From: GCA-2786165 sp964625775
GTDB taxonomy: Bacteria > Pseudomonadota > Gammaproteobacteria > Legionellales > Legionellaceae
Reading direction: 5' to 3'
DNA: 43,044 nt
Assembly: GCA_964625775.1 (NCBI GenBank)
Contig: CAZVEH010000019.1
Span: 1-43,044 of the forward strand
The translations under genes were made by a program, and so were the position numbers. The number at the start of each line of letters is the position of its first letter. Positions within the stretch are counted from its first letter, which is position 1. Positions 24,652 to 33,429 of the stretch are shown in pieces. The notes below the pieces were generated by a model, which was given only the letters and a program-made list of their open reading frames with translations, ran no database searches and was not told where the DNA came from.

Positions 24652-25644
24652 ATGACGCGTCTTTTTATATTTATTTCCCACGGCACCATACTCTCTACAA
24701 AAATGTTGCCCATTACAATTACCAATTTAAATGATTCGGAAATACTGGCTATTGCTGCTCACCATGAAGGTGGGTGCTGGAGTATCAGGGGTAGTTCCTT
24801 TTTAAACTTGCCACCTGTTTATGGCGAAAGTCATATAGCGCCTATGCATGTAACGCTTAACGGTTTATTGGATCTCATCAATAAAACAAAAGCGGATTAT
24901 GCCTTAGAACCAAGAGATGTTTATTTATATTGTGAAGCCAATCTTACAGAACCCTCTAAAACAATCCTATCTGCCCCAGCGTTAAGCATGATAAAGAGTA
25001 TTCGCCCGAGTACAACAGTCTTTTTTACCAGCACCCTTGAGTGCCGAAAATTTGTTCATTATTGGAGAAACTATCACAGTTATCCTATGCTAGAATCGTT
25101 GAAGGTAGTGAATACAGACTATTATGACCCCAATGGGTTGAGCGAGGAAAAACTCGCTGAGCTCGATATCTCTGTACAAGAAATGGTATTGCATCCCGAT
25201 ATCCAGCCTCCAAAGATCGATGTGGTTGATAAAAGTCAATGCGTGCAAAGTATTCGCTTTTTAGTCAATTCTTTTCAGCCAGAGCCAGAGCAGCCAGCAA
25301 CAGCCTCGGCCCTGATACAGTCAGAAGTGTTGATAATGCCAGAAACGTCGGTAAAGCCAGACGCTTCGGTAAGCTCAGACGCTTTGGTACGCTCTGAAGC
25401 TTTGGTGCGCTCTGAAGCTTTGATAAGTTCTGAAGCCTTGATAAACGCAGGAACATTAATAAAGCCAGATGCCTCTACAATCAAAAAACCGCGAACGCTT
25501 CCAGTGCGCTCACGCATATTTGATTTTTTTGGATGCTGCTGTAATGCTGCGGTGGTGATACCTAGAAAGCTGTCTTCTCCTGATGTTAAAGACATTCAAG
25601 ATCAACCTGGTTTAGTCTCGGATGCCGGTGCCACGTTTCACTAA
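24652..25644 (+). CDS. Effector-like protein with hexapeptide repeats and a Cys triplet, unknown function
   Basis: I do not recognise a family. The 330-aa product starts MTRLFIFISHGTI at the ATG with GAGG eight bases upstream; a GTG at 24616 is possible. Residues 1-215 look like a globular domain (HHEGGCWSIRGSSFLNLPPV, LNGLLDLINKTKADYALEPR, then DVYLYCEANL). Residues 220-273 are nine near-perfect six-residue repeats of the form A-[LS]-[IV]-x-[SP]-[ED] (for example ALVRSEALVRSE). The C-terminal part is basic and has FFGCCCNAA at about 292-300, reminiscent of lipid-modified cysteine clusters. There is no signal peptide or clear membrane helix. A host-directed effector is possible in a Legionellales-type organism, but that is inference. 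It converges on the ABC permease gene with a 33-base overlap. Confidence 0.75.
   Translation: MTRLFIFISHGTILSTKMLPITITNLNDSEILAIAAHHEGGCWSIRGSSFLNLPPVYGESHIAPMHVTLNGLLDLINKTKADYALEPRDVYLYCEANLTEPSKTILSAPALSMIKSIRPSTTVFFTSTLECRKFVHYWRNYHSYPMLESLKVVNTDYYDPNGLSEEKLAELDISVQEMVLHPDIQPPKIDVVDKSQCVQSIRFLVNSFQPEPEQPATASALIQSEVLIMPETSVKPDASVSSDALVRSEALVRSEALISSEALINAGTLIKPDASTIKKPRTLPVRSRIFDFFGCCCNAAVVIPRKLSSPDVKDIQDQPGLVSDAGATFH
25309..25470 (+). repeat. Nine in-frame 18-base repeats encoding hexapeptides
   Basis: Nine consecutive 18-base units encode A/V/T-L/S-I/V-x-S/P-E/D/G. The central units are almost identical at DNA level (GCTTTGGTRCGCTCTGAA), the outer ones more diverged. This points to expansion by slippage, and copy number may vary between strains. 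Confidence 0.9.
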
Positions 25645-26394
25645 ATAAAGATTCAAAGCAAATAACCCCATGATCAAGGCACAGATGACACTCAAAGCAG
25701 GGATGATGTGTTGGCTCGGATGGTTGACCATAGTGTATCTCATTAGGTCAACCATATAAAAAATTGGGTTAAACAGTGCTAATTGATACCAAAACGAGCT
25801 GAGCATGTGGATAGAATAAAACACCCCTCCCAAATAAGTCAGTGGGGATAAGATAAACGTTGGTACAATCATCACATCGTCAAACGTTTTTGCCAACATT
25901 CCATTGGTAAATCCTGCCAATGAAAACAAACAAGCAATCAAAAATATCACCACTAAGGTAAAAGGTATTTGCTCTAAACGGATATCAATATAATACGCCG
26001 ACACCAGCAAGACCAATCCAGCGACCAAAAGACCGCGTAATATGCCGCCTAAGATGTATCCAATCAGTACGAGGCTATAATGAATTGGACTGATTAAGAC
26101 TTCTTCTATGCTGCGCTGAAAGCGAGCAGTGAACAAAGAAGACGATGTATTGGTATACGCATTGTTGATCACGGCGATCATCACCAAACCGGGCGCGATA
26201 TAAGTGCTATAATCCAATCCTTCCACTAAGCCAACTCTTTGGCCAATGATGGCACCAAAGATTGAAAAATATAGTAAAGTGGTGATGACTGAAGGTAAAA
26301 ATGCTTGTATGCCAATGCGAAACATCCTCACTACTTCATGATGAACGATGGTATACAAAGCCACCCACTGCAGGTGAAGATGCTTATTTTTCAT
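25612..26394 (-). CDS. yadH: ABC-2 type transporter permease (YadH type)
   Basis: This is the inner-membrane half of an ABC exporter. The 260-aa product has about six hydrophobic segments and ABC-2 features: FLPSVITTLLYFSIFGAIIG, the GLVMIAVINNAYTNTSSSLF stretch, the coupling-helix region RFQRSIEEVLISPIHYSLVL and the C-terminal SPLTYLGGVFYSIHMLSSFW. These match the YadH/NodJ-like subgroup. Its substrate is unknown. The ATG at 26394 overlaps the ATPase stop by 11 bases. Its 3' end overlaps the convergent hexapeptide-repeat gene. Confidence 0.9.
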   Translation of the reverse strand: MKNKHLHLQWVALYTIVHHEVVRMFRIGIQAFLPSVITTLLYFSIFGAIIGQRVGLVEGLDYSTYIAPGLVMIAVINNAYTNTSSSLFTARFQRSIEEVLISPIHYSLVLIGYILGGILRGLLVAGLVLLVSAYYIDIRLEQIPFTLVVIFLIACLFSLAGFTNGMLAKTFDDVMIVPTFILSPLTYLGGVFYSIHMLSSFWYQLALFNPIFYMVDLMRYTMVNHPSQHIIPALSVICALIMGLFALNLYLVKRGTGIRD

Positions 26395-27337
26395 GATGAA
26401 TCAAATCCATAAATAATTCTTCCAAGCGATTGGTTTTATTGCGCATGCTGTGGATGCGGATTGCATGACGATTCAATACGGCAAAGACGTCATTCAATGC
26501 ATACCTATTGTCTACACGTACTTCAAATTGGTTGTGATCCAATAATACGGCTTCAAAGGGTTCTAAGTTGGGCAGTTGTTCGAGTGGTTCAATCGTATCA
26601 AAAATAAAAGTTTGGTGATGTAACGAATGCAGGACTTTTTTGATAGAGTTGTTTTCTATAATTGTGCCTTGATCAATGATAGCAATTTGATTGCATAATT
26701 GTTCAGCTTCTTCTAAATAATGCGTGGTCAAAATAATAGTCGTGCCAGAGGCATTGATATTTTTTAAAAATTCCCACATAGAATGACGAATTTCAATGTC
26801 TACACCTGCTGTAGGCTCATCTAAAAGCAATAAACTGGGGCGATGCATGAGGGCGCGGGCGATCATCAAACGACGTTTCATTCCGCCAGATAAAAATCTT
26901 ACGATGCTATGTCGCTTGTGCCAAAGGCCCATCTGTTTGAGCAAACTCATCGCTCGAATTTTGGCTTCTTGACGTGGAATACCATAATAACCTGCTTGAT
27001 TTATCAGTATTTGTTCGCAGTGTTCAAAAATGTTTAGATTGATTTCTTGAGGTACGAGACCCAGGGATGTTTTGGCTTGAGTAGGATGTTTGTCTAGATC
27101 GTGGCCATTGATAATAATGTTTCCAGCTGTTTTAGTGAGTAAGGAGCTGATGGCCCCAATTGTAGTGGATTTCCCTGCTCCATTGGCACCCAACAACGCA
27201 AAAAAATCGCCTTTTTGCACAGTGAGATCAATGCCCTTAAGCGCCTCTACGCCAGAGCGATATGTTTTACGTAATCCGGCAATGTGTAAGGCCACATGCT
27301 CCTGATGCATAGGGCTGTTTTGTTTAGATGGGGTCAT
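26384..27337 (-). CDS. yadG: ABC transporter ATP-binding protein (YadG type)
   Basis: This is the ATPase partner of the permease. From the ATG at 27337 the product has 317 aa. It shows Walker A GANGAGKST (about 50-58), the YadG-like GLVPQEINLNIFEHCEQILI stretch with NQAGYYG, signature FLSGGMKRRLMIARALMH, Walker B LLLLDEPTAGVD and the H-loop LTTHYLEEAEQL. The C-terminal ~90 residues form the usual accessory domain. The 27337 start overlaps the nucleotidase stop codon by 14 bases, and 27310 is an alternative. Nucleotidase, ATPase and permease therefore form one tightly coupled unit. Confidence 0.92.
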   Translation of the reverse strand: MTPSKQNSPMHQEHVALHIAGLRKTYRSGVEALKGIDLTVQKGDFFALLGANGAGKSTTIGAISSLLTKTAGNIIINGHDLDKHPTQAKTSLGLVPQEINLNIFEHCEQILINQAGYYGIPRQEAKIRAMSLLKQMGLWHKRHSIVRFLSGGMKRRLMIARALMHRPSLLLLDEPTAGVDIEIRHSMWEFLKNINASGTTIILTTHYLEEAEQLCNQIAIIDQGTIIENNSIKKVLHSLHHQTFIFDTIEPLEQLPNLEPFEAVLLDHNQFEVRVDNRYALNDVFAVLNRHAIRIHSMRNKTNRLEELFMDLIHHEK

Positions 27338-28697
27338 GTGCAAGCATTCTCTTATGAGCTCGGAAATAGTGATAAGGGGATAAATCAAGAATATCAGTCA
27401 ATTTTTCCATGTATACGCAAGCATAACGCTCAACTTGATAAGCAAAATAACTTTCTTCTGCACCTGCACGAAAGATTCGTCCCCATACTGGATTAAAAAA
27501 GGTTTCTTGCTGTTCAATTAAAGCTGAGACATGTTGATCAATTTGAATAATTTGATCATGTAAATCTTGGAGAGATTGGGCATCTTCCTGAGTTTTTTGG
27601 TGAAATGTTTGAGATTGCAGTTCAACGTACTCATGTTCAAGTGTCTCTTTTTTGATCATTTGATGCATGATGTCCGCTTCAATAGGCAGAGCCTTGGTTT
27701 GAGCTTCAACTTCTGTGCCCAGCTCCTCAACCACCAGTGCGGTACGCCAATTACAATCTTTTTTGAGACGCAGGATATCGCCATAGATATGGTCACCGAT
27801 ATAGAGAATCTCATCCCCTTGTAAACATAAATCATCGGTGAATTGTTTGGCATTACCCCCTTGATAGATTCCTGGAATAATAGGTCCGCGTAAATTGGTC
27901 ATATGGCCATCGGCAGCATTCACATTTAAAAAGCTTAATTTGTCGTAGAAAAAACGTGGCTTAGCGGACAATGTGATCACGTATTCAAAAATATCTTGCC
28001 AATGTTGCCCCTGATCAAGAAAAGGATTGATGGCATAATCGAGCAATAATTTGCTGTAAGCATAATCAGAATTGGTCAAAATAAAGAATTTCTTGCCGTG
28101 ATCGATGTAACGTTTTAACCCTTTGACCACATTGATGTCTTGGATCACATAGTCTTCTAAATGTTCCCCAATATAGCGCTTTAAATCTCCTGCAGCGTGA
28201 ACTTGATCTACGGAATATAAGACATCGAATGCAATCGTCTCATAACTTGGTAGGTTTCCTGGATATTTGTCTTTGAATCCAATCAGTTGTCCGAATAATA
28301 CGCAAAATGCAATCGAAAAAGAGGTGTCAATTGCAATATAGTTGGCATCATTTAAATCGACATAGGTACTTCGATAAATTTGTTTTTGTTCATTGAATTG
28401 AATCAACTGAGTACCATGATAGCTTTTACGAATTGCGCCATAACGATTCAATTTTAAGATATTGCCGTTTTTGCTGTCGACCACAGATCCCCGAATGGCT
28501 GATTCAAAATTGAAAGTAAATTGTTTGATCTCGGGTGGGTATTGTTTATGTTGAATTAAGTAATCAATCACGAATTCGTAAACCAAGGTTTCAAATCTCT
28601 TGGTGTGATAACGAATCAAGGTATGATCCATATCCAGGCCAATATATTTGATTTTTTTCATGTTGATTGTACGATTTACAAACACTGAATGATCCAT
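27324..28697 (-). CDS. Cytosolic IMP/GMP-type 5'-nucleotidase (cN-II, HAD superfamily)
   Basis: This enzyme probably dephosphorylates purine 5'-monophosphates such as IMP and GMP. The 457-aa product begins like the Legionella cN-II protein (VFVNRTINMKKIKYIGLDMD). HAD motif I is DMDHT at 22-26, motif II is FFILTNSDYAYSKLLLDY, and motif IV is EILYIGDHIYGDILRLKKD. Other hallmarks are RGSVVDSKNGNILKLNRYGA and FRAGAEESYFAYQVERYACV near the end. The region between 345 and 400 is a coiled coil. AGGGAT supports the start at 28697. Family assignment is from recalled similarity to Legionella cN-II; substrate preference is inferred. Confidence 0.88.
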   Translation of the reverse strand: MDHSVFVNRTINMKKIKYIGLDMDHTLIRYHTKRFETLVYEFVIDYLIQHKQYPPEIKQFTFNFESAIRGSVVDSKNGNILKLNRYGAIRKSYHGTQLIQFNEQKQIYRSTYVDLNDANYIAIDTSFSIAFCVLFGQLIGFKDKYPGNLPSYETIAFDVLYSVDQVHAAGDLKRYIGEHLEDYVIQDINVVKGLKRYIDHGKKFFILTNSDYAYSKLLLDYAINPFLDQGQHWQDIFEYVITLSAKPRFFYDKLSFLNVNAADGHMTNLRGPIIPGIYQGGNAKQFTDDLCLQGDEILYIGDHIYGDILRLKKDCNWRTALVVEELGTEVEAQTKALPIEADIMHQMIKKETLEHEYVELQSQTFHQKTQEDAQSLQDLHDQIIQIDQHVSALIEQQETFFNPVWGRIFRAGAEESYFAYQVERYACVYMEKLTDILDLSPYHYFRAHKRMLAHDPI

Positions 28698-28741
28698 GTA
28701 TATCCCTACCCAACATTGAACAATGATGCCCCCAGAGAGGG

Positions 28742-28770
28742 ATAATATACCCTGTAACCGTCTAGTGCAA
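28742..28770 (-). promoter_or_regulatory. Predicted promoter of the nucleotidase-yadGH unit
   Basis: On the minus strand TTGCAC (28770-28765) and TATTAT (28747-28742) are separated by 17 bases. Transcription would begin near 28735, about 38 bases before the ATG at 28697. Confidence 0.55.
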
Positions 28771-28928
28771 ATACATCAGGTCTTACGTAAAATTTTAATC
28801 TTGACGTGACGTGTTGCGTAAATTCTGATGGAATTTAGTTGCTTATGTTTTAATTTTGCCCCAAAGGCTCGCAATCACCTCTGATCAAGAGTAGAATGGG
28901 GCGCGTTCCTTTTTTGATATGTGCTCGA

Positions 28929-30704
28929 ATGACCCAGACTCGCTCTGTTCCAAATAAAAAACCCATGGCATTATACCGGCGCTTATTGACGTATGTGAAG
29001 CCATTTTGGCCCGTTTTGTTGATAGGGTTGCTTGCGAATATAGTGTATTCAGCGATTGATGCTGGATTGACTTATATGTTGCGTCCTTTTCTAGACAAAG
29101 GTTTTATCCATACAGATATGGCCTTTATCAAAGATATTCCTTGGATTCTTCTGGTCGGCATTTCGATGCGAGGATTAGTGAGTGCGCTGGGTAGTTATAG
29201 CATGACGTCTGTGGCACGCTCCGTTGTTAATTTACTGCGACAAAAAGTATTTACCCATATTTTACGCTTACCTGCTGATTATTACGACGAAGCAACCTCA
29301 GGGCAGCTGTTATCAAAAATTTTGTATGATGTGGAACAAGTTGCGCAAGTGAGCGCGGATGCCTTGACAGATTTCGTTCAAAATACGTGTTTGATTATTG
29401 GATTGCTCAGTGTCATGATGGTGGTGTGTTGGCAATTGTCGCTATTATTTTTAATCACAATTCCTTTTATAGGGTTGGTGGTTAATGTGACCAGTAAACG
29501 CGTGCGTCGCATCAGTCATCATATCCAAAAATCCATGGGGCAAGTTACTGAAATTGCCTCTGAAGCCATCGATGGCTATCGTGTGGTCAGAATTTTTGGT
29601 GGTACAGCGTATGAAAAAGATAAATTTCAACGTGCGACCGAATTATCTCGAGTACAAGATATGAAAGTAGCCATGTCTAAAGCCATTAATGTATCAGCGG
29701 TACAAATCATCATTGCTTTGGGTATCTCCATGATTATTTTAGTGGCGATCAAACTAGCAACTGTGATCACCGTTACCGCAGGCGCTTTTCTAGCCATTAT
29801 TGCAGCGATGCTGCAGCTGATTAAACCCTTGAAAACTTTAACCACCTTGAATGCGTCTATCCAAAGAGGCTTAGCCGGTGCTGAGTCAATATTCCGTTTG
29901 TTAGATCACGCCACCGAGGCTGATACAGGAGAATCTTTGCAAGCACGGGTGCCTTGTAGTATTCGTTTTGATAATGTTTCATTTGCCTATCGTCAAGGTG
30001 AAACTATATTGCGCGATGTGGATTTTACCATCCGTGCTGGAGAAACTGTTGCCTTGGTGGGACATTCCGGGAGCGGAAAATCAACGATTGCCAGTTTGTT
30101 GCCTCGTTTTTATGAGGTCAGTTCTGGACGTATTCTTGTGAATGATGTGTCTATTAATGAGTTGTCTTTGGCCTCTTTGCGTGATGCGATGGCAGTGGTA
30201 AGTCAGCAAGTGACCTTATTTAACGATACAATTGCTGCCAATATTGCCTATGGACGTTTCGATCTGAGTCGCGAGTCGATTGTAAACGCAGCGAAACTGG
30301 CTTATGCGGATGAGTTTATTCAACAGTTGCCCAATGGATATGATACTCAGGTTGGTGAGGATGGGGTTTTATTGTCCGGTGGGCAACGCCAAAGATTGGC
30401 TTTGGCGAGGGCCATTTTAAAAGATGCCCCTATTTTGATTTTAGATGAAGCTACCTCTGCATTAGATAATGAATCAGAGCGATATATTCAGATTGCTTTG
30501 GAACAAGTGATGAAATCCCGTACAACGTTGGTGATTGCACATCGCCTGTCTACCATTCAACGTGCTGATCGTATCTTGGTACTCCATCAAGGCCGTTTGG
30601 TGGAGTCTGGGACGCATGAAGAATTGTTGTTGAAAGGCGGGCATTACGCACAGTTGTATCAAGTTCAATCTAATGGGACTTATCATGCGGAACTCGTGGT
30701 TTAA
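28929..30704 (+). CDS. msbA: Lipid A export ATP-binding/permease protein MsbA
   Basis: MsbA flips lipid A-core across the inner membrane. From the ATG at 28929 it has 591 aa, with an N-terminal six-helix ABC exporter domain and a C-terminal ATPase. It matches MsbA in LPADYYDEATSGQLLSKILY, DVEQVAQVS, SKRVRRISHHIQKSMGQVTE and LNASIQRGLAGAESIFRLLD. The ATPase has Walker A GHSGSGKST near 378, signature LLSGGQRQRLALARAIL near 483, Walker B ILILDEATSALDNESE and an IAHRLSTIQRAD switch. An earlier ATG at 28896 is possible. It overlaps lpxK by 20 bases, the conserved msbA-lpxK arrangement. Confidence 0.95.
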   Translation: MTQTRSVPNKKPMALYRRLLTYVKPFWPVLLIGLLANIVYSAIDAGLTYMLRPFLDKGFIHTDMAFIKDIPWILLVGISMRGLVSALGSYSMTSVARSVVNLLRQKVFTHILRLPADYYDEATSGQLLSKILYDVEQVAQVSADALTDFVQNTCLIIGLLSVMMVVCWQLSLLFLITIPFIGLVVNVTSKRVRRISHHIQKSMGQVTEIASEAIDGYRVVRIFGGTAYEKDKFQRATELSRVQDMKVAMSKAINVSAVQIIIALGISMIILVAIKLATVITVTAGAFLAIIAAMLQLIKPLKTLTTLNASIQRGLAGAESIFRLLDHATEADTGESLQARVPCSIRFDNVSFAYRQGETILRDVDFTIRAGETVALVGHSGSGKSTIASLLPRFYEVSSGRILVNDVSINELSLASLRDAMAVVSQQVTLFNDTIAANIAYGRFDLSRESIVNAAKLAYADEFIQQLPNGYDTQVGEDGVLLSGGQRQRLALARAILKDAPILILDEATSALDNESERYIQIALEQVMKSRTTLVIAHRLSTIQRADRILVLHQGRLVESGTHEELLLKGGHYAQLYQVQSNGTYHAELVV

Positions 30705-31704
30705 TACTTGGGTAGAGAAACTGTGGTATGGTCAAAACCGTTTTCGTTTTTTACTATGGCCTCTATCGTTGCTGTTTCAATGGCTGAGTCAAATACGTCG
30801 TAAATGGTTAGAAAGCAGGCGGCCATCTGTGGCTGTACCGATTATTGTGGTGGGTAATGTCACTGTCGGTGGCGTAGGCAAAACGCCACTGGTGATTGCT
30901 TTGGCACAGCATTTGTCTGGCAAAGGGCTGCGCGTTGGGATTGTCAGTCGAGGGTATGGGGCAAAGATTCGACATTTTCCCCATGAAGTCAAAGCCGAGG
31001 ATACCGCGCAACAGGTTGGTGATGAACCCAAATTGATGGCTTTGAAGACGGATTGTCCTGTGGTCATTGCTCCCAAGCGTATGCAAGCCGTCAATTATTT
31101 ATTGACCCAACATCAAGCTCAAATCATCATCAGCGATGATGGATTGCAACATTACGCCATGCCTCGTACGATTGAAATCGTTGTCATGGACGGGATGCGC
31201 GGTTTTGGGTCTGGCCTGTGTTTACCTGCGGGACCATTGCGCGAATCACCTAAACGATTACAAGAAGTCGATTTTATTGTTGTCAACGGAGAGCAGACGG
31301 AGCATACTCTGTATCCCCACCATGTGGGTGTTTATCAGATGGATCTGACACCTGAATTACCCCGATCATTATTTACGGGGAAATCAGTAGCCTGGACGGC
31401 TTTGAACACGCCATGTTCCGCAGTGGCAGGTATTGGCCATCCAGAACGTTTTTTTGCATTACTGACGCAATTGGGCGTTGTATTCCAACCCCATGCTTTT
31501 CCAGATCATCATAGGTTTTTGTCCAAGGAATTGGAGCAACTCCCCAAACCCCTGGTGATGACGGAAAAAGATGCAGTTAAATGTTGTGCTTTTGTGACAG
31601 AGTCAATGTATTGTTTACCTGTGGAGGCTAAGCTGAGTGATGAATTTTGGACGAAAATATGGTCGCGTGTTAATGAGCCTAATATTGTGTTATGCGCTAC
31701 ATAA
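30685..31704 (+). CDS. lpxK: Tetraacyldisaccharide 4'-kinase
   Basis: LpxK phosphorylates the 4' position of the lipid A disaccharide at the inner membrane. The 339-aa product has an N-terminal membrane-associated helix, a P-loop VVGNVTVGGVGKTPLV (about 56-70), the GIVSRGYGAK motif, the VGDEPKLMALKTDCPVVIAP block, the catalytic-region IISDDGLQHYAMPRTIEIVV, LPAGPLRESPKRL and near the end LVMTEKDAVKC. The ATG at 30685 is preferred over 30673 from family N-termini. It overlaps msbA by 20 bases. Its 3' end overlaps the next gene by 65 bases. Confidence 0.96.
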   Translation: MRNSWFNTWVEKLWYGQNRFRFLLWPLSLLFQWLSQIRRKWLESRRPSVAVPIIVVGNVTVGGVGKTPLVIALAQHLSGKGLRVGIVSRGYGAKIRHFPHEVKAEDTAQQVGDEPKLMALKTDCPVVIAPKRMQAVNYLLTQHQAQIIISDDGLQHYAMPRTIEIVVMDGMRGFGSGLCLPAGPLRESPKRLQEVDFIVVNGEQTEHTLYPHHVGVYQMDLTPELPRSLFTGKSVAWTALNTPCSAVAGIGHPERFFALLTQLGVVFQPHAFPDHHRFLSKELEQLPKPLVMTEKDAVKCCAFVTESMYCLPVEAKLSDEFWTKIWSRVNEPNIVLCAT

Positions 31705-32548
31705 CACAGTGTATGCAGAAGAAGTGTCTGAACCCAAACCGGTGATGCCATTGGCTGAAAGACATGCCAACTGGGTGTTTTCTGGCTCAGTGTCCAATGA
31801 AACAGGCGAGACTTACGAGTATTTTTTGCAGGCCAAACGTCACAATGATAAAGTGTCTGCATTTGTATCATTGGTGGATGCCCAATCTAAAACAGTTCTG
31901 TTCATGCAAAATGCTGAGATGCAGATTAAGGACGAAGACCAGCCAGATCGTTGGGCGGTTGGCGATATTTTTTTAAGATATAATACCATCAATAGCTCAT
32001 GGGTGTTTGGTTTTAAAACAGCCAATCAAATTGGGTTTAATTTTAAAGTCGATATGCTGAATCAATCTGATCAAAATCCTAAAATGCACAACTTGGATGA
32101 GGATGTGAACATGATGATTGTGCAAACCGGTCAAGTCAATGGTCATATGACTTTAAAAGAAAATGATGCCTCACAGTTTGTCAGTGGCAGTCATGCTTGG
32201 TTTCGTCAAGTTGTCATGACCGAGTCGCCCTCCAAACTGTCTGAATTGCATGGCTTACTATGTCGTTTTGATGATGGTAGTGGGTTGTATTCGATGAAGC
32301 TGGTTGATGCTGATGCTACAAAGGGTACATTTTCGGGTTTATATAACGCAGATGGCGCCTCCACTGCGATTTCGCAATTTATTCATATCGAGCATTTGAC
32401 TGCAGGTCCATGGCGGGTTCGTATCCCTTATCCAACATTGCAATTTGAACTCAGTAATGTCCTAGAAGATCACTCTGTTGTTTTAGGTTTTGTTGATAAA
32501 AAACAAAAGCCAGGGTTTTGCGTGATCAGCAAAGAGGGCTTAAGTTAA
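31640..32548 (+). CDS. Exported beta-rich protein downstream of lpxK, unknown function
   Basis: The 302-aa product has a Sec signal peptide (FGRKYGRVLMSLILCYALHN, then TVYA before EEVSE). The mature part looks beta-rich with repeated aromatic strands: HANWVFSGSVSNETGETYEY, FLQAKRHNDKVSAFVSLVDA and VGDIFLRYNTINSSWVFGFK. Its NWVFSGSVSNETGETYEYF opening is vaguely like lipocalin-type AttH/CrtC domains, but I cannot confirm this. The start lies inside lpxK (65-base overlap), so the two are probably co-expressed and the protein may act in the envelope. A start at 31673 would leave a shorter signal peptide and lacks a ribosome site. Confidence 0.75.
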   Translation: MNFGRKYGRVLMSLILCYALHNTVYAEEVSEPKPVMPLAERHANWVFSGSVSNETGETYEYFLQAKRHNDKVSAFVSLVDAQSKTVLFMQNAEMQIKDEDQPDRWAVGDIFLRYNTINSSWVFGFKTANQIGFNFKVDMLNQSDQNPKMHNLDEDVNMMIVQTGQVNGHMTLKENDASQFVSGSHAWFRQVVMTESPSKLSELHGLLCRFDDGSGLYSMKLVDADATKGTFSGLYNADGASTAISQFIHIEHLTAGPWRVRIPYPTLQFELSNVLEDHSVVLGFVDKKQKPGFCVISKEGLS

Positions 32549-32635
32549 AGGTTTTTCCAAAATCTGAAATTACAATTGAACTGCTCTAACTAATTTGTTA
32601 GTCTGACGGCTCATTTTCCGTATGTTTTTTCTATC

Positions 32636-32750
32636 GTAACTACTCACCCCGTACGTCATCCCGAGCGTAGCGAGGGATCTCCGAAGCATGGCACAGTGCC
32701 ATAATCCAGGAGATCCCTCGCTACGCTCGGGATGACGTGTGAGCAGTTAC
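32636..32750. repeat. Complete palindromic intergenic element
   Basis: The left arm 32636-32682 runs GTAACTACTCACCCC, then CGTCATCCCGAGCGTAGCG, then AGGGATCTCC. The right arm 32709-32750 is its inverse, ending GTGTGAGCAGTTAC. About 35 base pairs match perfectly, around a 26-base loop. It lies between the lpxK-linked exported protein and the barrel-like protein and could insulate the two transcripts. A half copy is at 71-110. Confidence 0.9.
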
Positions 32751-32784
32751 TTTCTATCAAAGACTGTTAAAAGGATGTGCTGAC

Positions 32785-33429
32785 ATGGATGGTCAGAGAC
32801 GTAAATTGTGTGTACTGTTCATTGCCGTACTTTTTTCAAATGTTCTCTTCGCTGAATCTCTTACTCGATTTATCAAGCCTCCCCAAGATTTATATCTGGC
32901 CATATCAGGTGGATATGGTCAAACTGAAAATGGTTATGGAGAAACGGGATTAAGCAGTTTGATTCGGGTCGGTTTTGGTTCGTTCTGGTTCATCAATAGC
33001 GCATTAGCGTTAGGGGAAGAACTGGGTTTTCAGACAACCAATCAAATTCGATTAGATAATCAGTCTACCTTGACTCTCGGAGATAATATTGTTCCGATAT
33101 TTTTAAGTACCAAAACTCCTGTAGATTTTTTATTAGTAGGAAAATGGTCGTTTTATGCGCCAACTTATATTCAATTCAAAGGGGGCGTAGTTTTTATTTC
33201 TTCGACAGTGAGCGGCGGTGATATCAATACGGATAATGCTTGGCTGCCGGAAATCCAAATTGGCTTGGGTATGCAGGCTTCTAAACATTGTCGAATTGTA
33301 TTAGGGTACCAACAGTTTTTTGGAAAAGCACCTGAAATCACCCCTTTGGATGTAACACAAGGTACCTACACATTAAAGGGTATTCCAACTTGGCAAGGTG
33401 GTTTGTTGACTTTTGAAGTGATCATCTGA
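32785..33429 (+). CDS. Outer-membrane beta-barrel-like protein
   Basis: The 214-aa product has a signal peptide (RRKLCVLFIAVLFSNVLFA, cleavage before ES). The mature part has alternating amphipathic strands typical of a small outer-membrane barrel: LYLAISGGYGQTENGYGETG, LSSLIRVGFGSFWFINSALA, VDFLLVGKWSFYAPTYIQFK and LPEIQIGLGMQASKHCRIVL. It ends WQGGLLTFEVII; the last residue is Ile rather than the usual Phe, but the strand pattern fits. AAGGA lies about 11 bases before the ATG. Its TGA overlaps the ATG of the collagen-like gene by one base (TGATG), so the two are translationally coupled. A role in presenting or anchoring that protein is inference. Confidence 0.75.
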   Translation: MDGQRRKLCVLFIAVLFSNVLFAESLTRFIKPPQDLYLAISGGYGQTENGYGETGLSSLIRVGFGSFWFINSALALGEELGFQTTNQIRLDNQSTLTLGDNIVPIFLSTKTPVDFLLVGKWSFYAPTYIQFKGGVVFISSTVSGGDINTDNAWLPEIQIGLGMQASKHCRIVLGYQQFFGKAPEITPLDVTQGTYTLKGIPTWQGGLLTFEVII

